Assembly: GCA_002683515.1 (NCBI GenBank)
Contig: NYTN01000057.1
Span: 1 to 19,878 of the forward strand
Source of the DNA: Rhodobiaceae bacterium
GTDB taxonomy: Bacteria > Pseudomonadota > Alphaproteobacteria > RS24
DNA length: 19,878 bases
Reading direction: 5' to 3'
Each line of letters opens with the position of its first letter. Position 1 is the stretch's first letter. Below, one piece after another: positions 14,401 to 19,878 of this stretch. Under the pieces are notes generated by a model, which was not told where the DNA came from, ran no database searches, and was given only the letters and a program-made list of their open reading frames with translations. Made by a program: the position numbers and the translations under genes.

Positions 14401-15188
14401 TGGATAATGTTGTCGGGGAAGCGGCTACAAGCCTTTTTAAAGATGCCAACGATATGCTCGATAAAATGGTTGGTGAGAAGTGGGTAACTGCGAAGGCAGT
14501 CGTTGGCTTTTGGCCTGCGGCTCGCGACGGGGATGATATCATTGTGTATGAAGATAATACCCGAAATGCCGAATTGGCACGCTTACATACTTTACGTCAG
14601 CAAATGCTTCGAACAAATAATCGCCCCAACTTTGCTCTAGCGGATTTTATCCAGCCAATTGGCGGTAAACCGGATTACATTGGCGGGTTTGCTGTTACGT
14701 CAGGTCATGGCGAAGATGAAGTCGCCAAAAACTTTGAAGCTGATGGGGATGATTATAGTTCCATAATGTCAAAAGCGCTTGCAGACAGGCTAGCTGAAGC
14801 TTTTGCTGAACGTATGCATCAATTGGTGCGTACACAGCTTTGGGGTTATGAACCTAACGAGACGTTGGACAATGATGCCTTGATTAATGAAGAGTTTACT
14901 GGCATTCGTCCAGCTCCTGGATATCCTGCTCAACCTGACCACACAGAGAAGGGTACTTTGTTTGAGTTGCTGGATGCCGAGTCAGCCATTGGACTAACTT
15001 TGACTGAGAGCTTTGCTATGTGGCCAGGTGCGGCAGTGTCCGGACTTTATTTCAGTCATCCTGACAGCTCTTATTTTGGAGTTGGTAAAATAAACCGTGA
15101 TCAGGTTGCAGATTATGCAGAAAGAAAAGGTATGAAACTTGAAGTTTGTGAAAAGTGGATGGCGCCGATACTTTCATACAAAGCCTAA
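11475..15188 (+). CDS. metH: Cobalamin-dependent methionine synthase MetH
   Basis: MetH transfers the methyl group of 5-methyl-THF to homocysteine through cobalamin. The 1237-residue protein carries all four modules. The homocysteine domain (about 15-340) has zinc ligands C251 (GLNCALG), C314 and C315 (GGCCGTTPEH). The pterin domain starts near FVNVGERTNVTGSAKF (about 356-371). The cobalamin cap and B12 domain have D768-V-H770-D-I-G773, where H770 is the lower cobalt ligand, and the GLSGLITPSLDEM loop. The C-terminal reactivation domain binds AdoMet (RPAPGYPAQPDH from R1145, and FAMWPGAAVSGLYFSHP). Having every module in one chain implies dependence on vitamin B12 and on a flavodoxin/ferredoxin-type reductant. 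The AdoMet motif has Gln where E. coli has Cys (GYPACPDH). It overlaps metF by four bases and is the last gene of the sahR operon. Confidence 0.98.
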   Translation: MSWDREKRIAELPRITAQRILTLDGAMGTMIQRHKPDEAMYRGGRFSEFNMDLQGNNDLLSLTQPDMIREIHEVYLDSGSDIIETNTFSSTRIAQADYALENYAYEMNFEGAKLARQACDKFEAADPSKPRYVAGAIGPTNRTASISPDVNDPGMRNIYYDELVENYVEATRGLIEGGSDIILVETVFDTLNAKAALYAVQLAFEETGIELPLMVSGTITDRSGRTLSGQTTEAFWNSIKHCRPFAVGLNCALGAEEMRPYVVEFSRIADTNICIYPNAGLPNEFGEYDQLAEEMAAIVGEFAESGLVNILGGCCGTTPEHIFAISAAAAQNNPRPIPEIEKRLRLSGLEPFTMTEDIRFVNVGERTNVTGSAKFRKLITDGDYEAALDVARQQVENGAQIIDVNMDEGMLDSEAAMTKFLNLAATEPDIARVPIMIDSSKWSVIEAGLKCVQGKAVVNSISLKEGEDEFLKHAQLCLRYGAAVIVMAFDEQGQADTADRKFEICARSYRILVNEVGFPPEDIIFDPNIFAVATGIEEHNNYAVDFIEATKRIRKELIGAHVSGGVSNISFSFRGNDAVREAMHSAFLYHAIHSGMDMGIVNAGQLAIYEDIDAKLKAAVEEVLLNANDNATDNLLKVAEDYLGQGGAKQEADLSWREASVPERLMHALVNGIGDYIEEDTELARQSFERPLNVIEGPLMDGMNRVGDLFGDGKMFLPQVVKSARVMKKAVAYLEPFMDKEKEEALKAGVNIQSSTKGKVLMATVKGDVHDIGKNIVGVVLQCNNFDVLDMGVMVPANDIIDRAVEEKVDIIGLSGLITPSLDEMCHVASEMERRGLNIPLLIGGATTSKIHTAVKINPNYERGQTVYVTDASRAVGVASRLLSDETSEDYRKEIRSDYETMAEKHSRGRSEDKRCPIELARENAFKGDEITPVKPSFLGTKVFEDYNLAELRDYIDWTPFFQSWDLHGRYPTILLDNVVGEAATSLFKDANDMLDKMVGEKWVTAKAVVGFWPAARDGDDIIVYEDNTRNAELARLHTLRQQMLRTNNRPNFALADFIQPIGGKPDYIGGFAVTSGHGEDEVAKNFEADGDDYSSIMSKALADRLAEAFAERMHQLVRTQLWGYEPNETLDNDALINEEFTGIRPAPGYPAQPDHTEKGTLFELLDAESAIGLTLTESFAMWPGAAVSGLYFSHPDSSYFGVGKINRDQVADYAERKGMKLEVCEKWMAPILSYKA

Positions 15189-15246
15189 ACTATTAGCTTA
15201 AAACCTTATTCCTGACACCTCTTGCGAAAGCTGATAATCTGTTGCC

Positions 15247-15954
15247 ATGTCGATTTGGGGAAAATTTGCTGGTGCTGTTGTTGGGGCTTATCTAGGCGGG
15301 CCTTTGGGAGCTATAGCGGGGACGGTTGCCGGCCATTATGCATTTGACCGTGAGCTTGATAAAGAAGTTGCTTTCACTATAGCTCTTATTGCTTTGTCTG
15401 CAAAAATGGCAAAGGCAGATGGTATTGTTTCCCCTGTGGAAGTAGATGCTTTTTACCGTATTTGCCGCGTACCTGAAGGTGAGCAACGCAACGTCGCTCG
15501 CGTATATAAGCTGGCGCAAGAGGATATTGCTGGCTTCGAAGCTTATGCGCGTCAGGTTGCTGAAATTTTTGCGGACCGCCCAAAAGTCTGTGAAGATGTT
15601 CTGGATGCGTTGTTTTATATCGCTTATGCGGATGGTACGCTTAATCATGCTGAAGAAATATTTCTTCGCCGTGTGGCAGAAAATTTTACGCTCAACAAGG
15701 CCGACTTCACACGTATTCATGCGCGGCATAATCCTGATGTTTTCGATCCATTTGCAGTTTTGGGTATTGAGCCTGAAGCCTCTTTTGATGTGGTGCGATC
15801 AGCATGGCTAAATGCTTCGCGAGAAAATCACCCTGATCAGTTGCAGGCTCGGGGTGTGCCAGTAGAAATTCTCCACTTGGCTAATGACCGAATGGCAATT
15901 ATCAACAGTGCATGGGAAATGATTAGAAAAGAGCAGTTTAATAAAGATGTCTAA
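15247..15954 (+). CDS. DjlA-like co-chaperone with TerB and J domains
   Basis: This 235-residue protein resembles DjlA. It has a short Gly/Ala-rich hydrophobic N-terminal segment (about 7-30) that could anchor it in the inner membrane. A TerB-type helical domain (about 40-150) follows, with its two acidic repeats at KADGIV (56-61) and YADGTL (127-132). A C-terminal J domain covers about 167-231, with the DnaK-stimulating HPD at 195-197. J-domain proteins bring clients to DnaK and stimulate its ATPase; the DjlA client is not established. The N-terminus MSIWGKFAGAVVGA supports the ATG at 15247, yet no ribosome binding site precedes it. A GATAAT at 15233-15238 preceded by CTGACA (15212-15217, spacing only 15) would give a very short or absent leader. 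It overlaps rpiA by eight bases. Confidence 0.88.
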   Translation: MSIWGKFAGAVVGAYLGGPLGAIAGTVAGHYAFDRELDKEVAFTIALIALSAKMAKADGIVSPVEVDAFYRICRVPEGEQRNVARVYKLAQEDIAGFEAYARQVAEIFADRPKVCEDVLDALFYIAYADGTLNHAEEIFLRRVAENFTLNKADFTRIHARHNPDVFDPFAVLGIEPEASFDVVRSAWLNASRENHPDQLQARGVPVEILHLANDRMAIINSAWEMIRKEQFNKDV

Positions 15955-16642
15955 CAGCGATGACTTAAAAAAACTGGCGGCACTTCGCGCTTTGGAGCTT
16001 GTCGTCCCTGGTATGAGACTAGGTTTGGGTACTGGTTCAACAGCAAAGCATTTCGTTGATGGCCTAGGTGAAAAATGCGCGGCGGGGTTGAAAGTGAGGT
16101 GTGTGCCGACTTCCGAGGAAACGCGCCAACAAGCTGAGGGATTAAATATCCCTCTTGTAAATCTTGATGAACTCGAAGGCCTTGATATGACAGTGGATGG
16201 CGCCGATGAAATGGATGCTGGCCTTTCGCTTATTAAAGGAGGCGGTGCAGCTCTTCTGAGAGAAAAAATTGTAGCTGCGGCTTCAGCACGTATGATTATA
16301 ATTGCTGATGACAGTAAGCTTGTTGAGCATCTTGGTGCATTCCCTCTGCCTGTGGAAGTTAATATGTTTGCGCACGAAACAACCGCACAGATGATTTGCG
16401 AAGCCATTAGTGCCAATGGTTTGGCTGGAGATGTAACTTTACGGGGCGCTGAGAGTCCTGTTGAAACGGATGGTGGTCATTATATTTATGACTGTGCTTT
16501 GGGGCAGATTGATGATGTAACCTCACTCTCTGAAGACATCTTAAATATACCCGGTGTTGTTGAGCATGGTCTCTTTTTAGGCTTGGCGACTGGGGCAATC
16601 ATCGCCACTGAGAGTGGCTTAAAAGAGTTCGGTGAATTATGA
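15947..16642 (+). CDS. rpiA: Ribose-5-phosphate isomerase A
   Basis: RpiA interconverts ribose 5-phosphate and ribulose 5-phosphate in the non-oxidative pentose phosphate pathway. The 231-residue protein has the phosphate-binding GLGTGSTAKHF at 26-36, TSEETR at 55-60, D84 and D87 in VDGADEMD, K97 in IKGGGAALLREK with E106 as the likely general base, and LPVEVNMFA further on. These correspond to D81, D84, K94 and E103 of E. coli RpiA, and the length is normal. It begins inside the last codons of the J-domain gene (8-base overlap) and ends in an ATGA overlap with gor, so the three are likely one transcript. No strong ribosome binding site is visible. Confidence 0.97.
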   Translation: MSNSDDLKKLAALRALELVVPGMRLGLGTGSTAKHFVDGLGEKCAAGLKVRCVPTSEETRQQAEGLNIPLVNLDELEGLDMTVDGADEMDAGLSLIKGGGAALLREKIVAAASARMIIIADDSKLVEHLGAFPLPVEVNMFAHETTAQMICEAISANGLAGDVTLRGAESPVETDGGHYIYDCALGQIDDVTSLSEDILNIPGVVEHGLFLGLATGAIIATESGLKEFGEL

Positions 16643-17988
16643 GTTTTGACTATGACTTGTTTGTTATTGGCGCCGGAAGTGGGGGCGTTCGGGCGGCACG
16701 AATGAGTGCATCCTATGGCGCCAAAGTTGCCATTGCAGAAGAACACCGCGTTGGTGGTACCTGTGTTATTAGAGGCTGTGTACCTAAAAAGCTTTTTGTT
16801 TACGCCAGTCATTTTGCTGAAGAATTTGAAGATGCTGCTGGTTTTGGCTGGGAGGTTGGTCAAAGCTCATTTGATTGGTCTAAGCTTGTTGCCAATAAAG
16901 ATACAGAAATTGATCGGTTAAATAAAATCTATATGCGGAATCTGGAAGCCTCTGGGGTGGAAATATTAAACGGCAGAGCCGTTTTCAAAGATGCGCATAC
17001 TGTAATGATGGATGGGCGTGAAATCACTGCAAATTATATTTTGATAGCTGTAGGTGCGACGCCCTTTATGCCTCAAATTGAAGGTATTGAACATGCCATT
17101 AGTTCCAATGAAGCATTTTATTTAAAAGACTTTCCGTCTGATATTACGATTGTAGGCGGCGGATATATTGCTGTTGAATTTGCCGGTATTTTCAACGGCC
17201 TCGGCGCGAATGTTACTCTTGTTTATCGCGGCGAAGAAATTTTACGTGGCTTTGACGGTGATATTCGCACCCATGTCCAAGAAGAAATGGTTAAAAAAGG
17301 GATAGATGTTCAAACCCAAAATGACGTCACATCTATTAAGAAGGTTGGGGTGGGTTTTGAAGTTACCTTTAACAACGGGACACGCCGGGAAACATCATGT
17401 GTGATGTATGCGACGGGTCGTGTACCATATGTTCAAGGACTAGGCTTAGATATTGTTGATGTCGAGCTTGGTTCAAAGGGTGAAATCAAAGTTGATACAT
17501 ACTCTCAAACTTCAATTGATAATATCTACGCTGTTGGGGATGTGACTGACCGAAGCCAACTTACGCCAATCGCTATTAGAGAAGGGGCGGCATTTGCTGA
17601 AACGGTTTTCAACAACACCCCGCTTGCTGTTGACCATTCCAATATCCCCACAGCAGTTTTTTCTCAACCGCCCGTTGGCACGGTCGGCATGACCGAAGAA
17701 GAGGCTAGGGATAATAAATTTGACGTTGATATTTATAAATCCGTATTCCGACCGATGAAGCACACATTATCTGGCCGTGATGAAAAGACACTTATGAAAC
17801 TCGTTGTTGACCGCAAGACTGATAAAGTCCTTGGACTTCACATTGTCGGCCCTGACAGTGGGGAAATGATTCAGGCTTTTGGTATTGCCGTGAAAATGGG
17901 TGCAACAAAATCTCAATTCGATGCAACTGTCGCTGTGCATCCAACAGCGGCAGAAGAACTTGTTACAATGAAGCAACCGGTAAGCTAA
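16639..17988 (+). CDS. gor: Glutathione-disulfide reductase
   Basis: This NADPH-dependent flavoenzyme reduces oxidised glutathione in the cytoplasm. The 449-residue protein shows the FAD-binding GAGSGG at 11-16 and the redox-active pair C42 and C47 in GGTCVIRGCVPKK. The NADPH-binding fold has GGGYIA at 173-178, with R197 and R203 placed like the arginines that select NADPH over NADH in known glutathione reductases. The second FAD motif is in IYAVGDVTDR, and the C-terminal HPTAAEE has catalytic H434 and E439. These features separate it from lipoamide dehydrogenase and mercuric reductase. It overlaps rpiA by four bases. The link is sensible in that the pentose phosphate route supplies NADPH. 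It converges on the DAHP synthase gene with only 15 bases between stop codons and no clear terminator. Confidence 0.96.
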   Translation: MSFDYDLFVIGAGSGGVRAARMSASYGAKVAIAEEHRVGGTCVIRGCVPKKLFVYASHFAEEFEDAAGFGWEVGQSSFDWSKLVANKDTEIDRLNKIYMRNLEASGVEILNGRAVFKDAHTVMMDGREITANYILIAVGATPFMPQIEGIEHAISSNEAFYLKDFPSDITIVGGGYIAVEFAGIFNGLGANVTLVYRGEEILRGFDGDIRTHVQEEMVKKGIDVQTQNDVTSIKKVGVGFEVTFNNGTRRETSCVMYATGRVPYVQGLGLDIVDVELGSKGEIKVDTYSQTSIDNIYAVGDVTDRSQLTPIAIREGAAFAETVFNNTPLAVDHSNIPTAVFSQPPVGTVGMTEEEARDNKFDVDIYKSVFRPMKHTLSGRDEKTLMKLVVDRKTDKVLGLHIVGPDSGEMIQAFGIAVKMGATKSQFDATVAVHPTAAEELVTMKQPVS

Positions 17989-18003
17989 GATTAAATTTCT
18001 AAA

Positions 18004-19368
18004 TTAAGCGACTTTTGTATTTTCTTCGTGGTGGCGTTTCAGTTTCTCACTAATATGGAAAGCAAGCTCAAGAGCCTGAGAGCCGTTCAACCTTGGATCG
18101 CAATGTGTGTGATAACGGCTGGATAAATCTGTTTCTGTGATCGCCTGTGCTCCACCCAAACATTCAGTCACATTTTGACCTGTCATTTCAAAGTGGATGC
18201 CGCCAGGGTGAGTACCTTCAGCTTGGTGAACACCGATAAACTGTTCCACTTCTGTCAGAATACGATCTACAGGGCGTGTCTTATATCCATTGGAAGCTTT
18301 GATTGTATTGCCGTGCATTGGATCGCATGACCAGACAACTTTTCGGCCTTCAGTTTCGACTTGTTTGATAAGAGCTGGAAGATGGTCCTCAACTTTGTCA
18401 TGACCAAATCGTGAGATAAGCGTTATCCGCCCAGCTTCATTATCGGGATTAAGCTTATCAAGCAGCACGATTAATTCTTCCGGGTCTAAACTTGGTCCAC
18501 ACTTCAGCCCAATTGGATTTTTAATACCGGACAAGAATTCGACGTGGGCGCTATCCGGCTGTCGGGTGCGGTCACCAATCCAAAGCATATGTGCTGATGT
18601 ATCGAAGAAATCACCGCTGGTACTGTCGAGACGGGTCAACGCTTGTTCGTAGACAAGTAACAGCGCCTCATGGCTTGTATAGAAATCAACCATGCCCATC
18701 TGTGGCGCAGTAGTACTGTTAATCCCACATGCATTCATGAAGCTCATTGCGGCGTCAATCTGGTCAGCAATCTCCTGATAGCGCTCACCTTGGGGACTCT
18801 CCGCTACGAAACCGAGATTCCACCGATGTACTTCATTCAAATCTGCATAACCGCCCTTAGCAAAGGCGCGCAGTAGATTTAATGTCGAGGCAGATTGTCT
18901 GTAAGCAGATATCTGTCTGGTAGGGTCGGGGACACGGGCTTCTTCGGTAAACTCAATACCGTTAATAATGTCGCCGCGATAACTTGGTAATTCCACCCCA
19001 TCAAGAATTTCTGTGTCTTCAGAGCGCGGCTTGGCAAATTGACCAGCAATCCGTCCGACTTTAACAACGGGGAGTTTAGTGCCAAAAGTCAGCACCACGG
19101 CCATTTGAAGCATGACGCGGAATGTGTCACGAATATAGTCTGCCTGATGTTCTGCAAAGCTTTCGGCACAATCTCCACCCTGAAGCAAAAAAGCCTCTCC
19201 ATTGCAAACACTTGCCAATTGGCTTTTTAAATTTCTAGCTTCACCAGCAAAAACCAGAGGTGGAAAACCCGCAATGCGTTCTTCCACATCTTTTAATGCT
19301 TTTTCATCATCATAAGTTGGCACTTGCTTTACAGGCTTGTTGCGCCAGCTATCTGGAGACCAGTTCAT
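18004..19368 (-). CDS. aroG: Class II 3-deoxy-7-phosphoheptulonate synthase (DAHP synthase)
   Basis: The enzyme condenses phosphoenolpyruvate and erythrose 4-phosphate to DAHP, the entry step of aromatic amino acid synthesis. It is of the plant/mycobacterial class II type, unrelated in length and motifs to E. coli AroF/G/H. The metal ligands can be placed by comparison with the Mycobacterium enzyme: C67 (QGGDCAESF), H352 (CDPMHGNT), E394 (HFEMTG) and D424 (THCDPRLNG). Other signatures are VGRIAGQFAKPRS at 104-116 and GLKCGPS at 287-293. The 454-residue length is usual for the alphaproteobacterial form. The N-terminus MNWSPDSWRNKP is typical, and AAGG lies about seven bases before the ATG. The symbol aroG follows mycobacterial usage and is not universal. 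An inverted repeat and direct repeats sit in its promoter/leader. Confidence 0.96.
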   Translation of the reverse strand: MNWSPDSWRNKPVKQVPTYDDEKALKDVEERIAGFPPLVFAGEARNLKSQLASVCNGEAFLLQGGDCAESFAEHQADYIRDTFRVMLQMAVVLTFGTKLPVVKVGRIAGQFAKPRSEDTEILDGVELPSYRGDIINGIEFTEEARVPDPTRQISAYRQSASTLNLLRAFAKGGYADLNEVHRWNLGFVAESPQGERYQEIADQIDAAMSFMNACGINSTTAPQMGMVDFYTSHEALLLVYEQALTRLDSTSGDFFDTSAHMLWIGDRTRQPDSAHVEFLSGIKNPIGLKCGPSLDPEELIVLLDKLNPDNEAGRITLISRFGHDKVEDHLPALIKQVETEGRKVVWSCDPMHGNTIKASNGYKTRPVDRILTEVEQFIGVHQAEGTHPGGIHFEMTGQNVTECLGGAQAITETDLSSRYHTHCDPRLNGSQALELAFHISEKLKRHHEENTKVA

Positions 19369-19372
19369 CTTT

Positions 19373-19408
19373 TAACCTTATCTAACCTATTACGGCGTTA
19401 ACCTATTA
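19373..19408. repeat. Direct repeats in the DAHP synthase leader
   Basis: On the + strand TAACCTATTA occurs at 19383-19392 and again at 19399-19408, 16 bases apart. A shortened copy, TAACCTTA, is at 19373-19380. On the gene's own strand these read TAATAGGTTA. They fall between the predicted transcription start and the DAHP synthase ATG. The last copy also forms an AACCT/AGGTT inverted repeat (19400-19413). Confidence 0.55.
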
Positions 19409-19411
19409 AGG

Positions 19412-19440
19412 TTTATCCAACTTCAACTTTCTTTTGTCAG
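19412..19440 (-). promoter_or_regulatory. Candidate sigma-70 promoter of the DAHP synthase gene
   Basis: Read on the minus strand, CTGACA (19435-19440) matches five of six -35 positions. After exactly 17 bases GATAAA (19412-19417) matches four of six -10 positions. This places the start near 19405, giving a leader of roughly 37 bases that contains the direct repeats. Confidence 0.5.
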
Positions 19441-19454
19441 CTTTTTAGACAAAA
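19432..19454. promoter_or_regulatory. Perfect inverted repeat overlapping the DAHP synthase -35
   Basis: TTTTGTC (19432-19438) and GACAAAA (19448-19454) are perfect 7-base arms around nine bases. The left arm covers part of the candidate -35 hexamer, so it could be a repressor site. The long AT content leaves coincidence possible. Confidence 0.4.
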
Positions 19455-19511
19455 TTCAAGAGGGTGGAGGTTGGGCTTGTTCTCAGCCGTGACTAACGCT
19501 AAATACTTGCT

Positions 19512-19878
19512 ATGGAAGAAAAAATAACCATAACGCTGGCACAGCTAAATCCGAAAGTCGGAGATGTTTCCGGTAATGCGGATTTATTGCGTGCAGCGCG
19601 TGCTGAAGTAGCTCAAGTCGGTTCCGATCTTGTAGTTGCGAATGAGTTATTTTTATGTGGTTACCCCCCAGAAGACTTGTTAATGAAGCGCGCATTTGTG
19701 AGCTATATTAAGAATGTCGCGGATCAGCTTGTTGCTGAAACGGCTGATGGTGGCCCTTCTTATATTTTCGGTTTGCCATATGAAGAAGATGGTTCACTTT
19801 ATAACAGTGTCATGGTGGCGGAAGGTGGCCGCGGTCATATCCGTCATAAAGTTCATTTGCCAAATTATTCAGTTTTTG
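19512..19878 (+). CDS. nadE: Glutamine-dependent NAD(+) synthetase, N-terminal part (truncated by window end)
   Basis: The gene runs off the window after 122 codons. What is visible is the nitrilase-type glutaminase domain, which in full-length enzymes feeds ammonia to a C-terminal NAD synthetase domain that amidates deamido-NAD. The catalytic glutamate is E45 in NELFLCGYPPEDL and the catalytic lysine is K113 in HKVHLPNYSVF; the cysteine lies beyond the end. The GYPPEDL and HLPNYSVF strings are characteristic of NadE rather than of amidases or carbamoylputrescine hydrolases. No strong ribosome binding site precedes the ATG. A TTGTTC/TAAATA pair (19477-19482 and 19500-19505) would put transcription almost at the start codon. 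It is divergent from the DAHP synthase gene. Confidence 0.93.
   Translation, partial: MEEKITITLAQLNPKVGDVSGNADLLRAARAEVAQVGSDLVVANELFLCGYPPEDLLMKRAFVSYIKNVADQLVAETADGGPSYIFGLPYEEDGSLYNSVMVAEGGRGHIRHKVHLPNYSVF

Noticed and set aside
15808..16416. 202-codon minus-strand frame across the J-domain gene and rpiA
   Set aside because: Despite its length it is antisense to two well-supported genes, is Ser/Ala/Pro-rich shadow sequence and matches no family I recognise.
1..19878. Mobile elements, CRISPR arrays, phage genes, toxin-antitoxin or defence systems
   Set aside because: No transposase, integrase, repeat-spacer pattern, long terminal repeats or defence-type domains are visible; gene content and spacing are those of ordinary core chromosome.

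Overview
The window is core chromosome of a moderately AT-rich, Gram-negative bacterium, most likely an alphaproteobacterium. The pointers are a yqeY-dnaG-rpoD block (with yqeY where gammaproteobacteria carry rpsU), a sahR-metF-metH operon, an rpiA-gor pair, a class II DAHP synthase, glutamine-dependent NadE, and a tRNA-Ile2(CAT) with an encoded CCA end. I cannot place it below class. I see no prophage, insertion sequence, CRISPR array, toxin-antitoxin pair or other accessory island.

Layout. 1-411 holds no convincing gene, only possible promoters. 412-4818 (+) is yqeY, dnaG (primase) and rpoD (sigma-70), probably co-transcribed. 4896-5343 (+) is panD followed by a tRNA-Ile2. 5375-8114 (+) is a PlsC-like acyltransferase, a MAPEG membrane protein and ettA (ribosome-associated ABC-F ATPase); the last two are one base apart. 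8104-9470 (-) is mlaA-mlaC, for retrograde phospholipid transport from the outer membrane; the mlaC end overlaps the ettA end by 11 bases. 9614-15188 (+) is sahR-metF-metH, a self-contained regulator plus the two enzymes that make and use methyl-THF to regenerate methionine. 15247-17988 (+) is a DjlA-like TerB/J-domain protein, rpiA and gor, all overlapping. 18004-19368 (-) is class II DAHP synthase, the first shikimate step. 19512 to the window end (+) is the N-terminal part of NAD synthetase.

How the genes fit together. The most coherent unit is sahR-metF-metH. SahR-type regulators fuse an ArsR winged helix to a degenerate methyltransferase domain that binds S-adenosylhomocysteine, and they repress SAM-cycle genes. 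The promoter region here contains a near-perfect 20-bp palindrome suited to be its operator. The acyltransferase and the mlaA/mlaC pair both concern envelope lipids. rpiA and gor both belong to pentose-phosphate/redox metabolism.

The hunt found no new multi-gene system. The best second-look items are a DnaG zinc finger that has lost three of its four zinc ligands, the putative SahR operator, a six-codon upstream reading frame abutting rpoD, and an inverted repeat plus direct repeats in the DAHP synthase promoter/leader.
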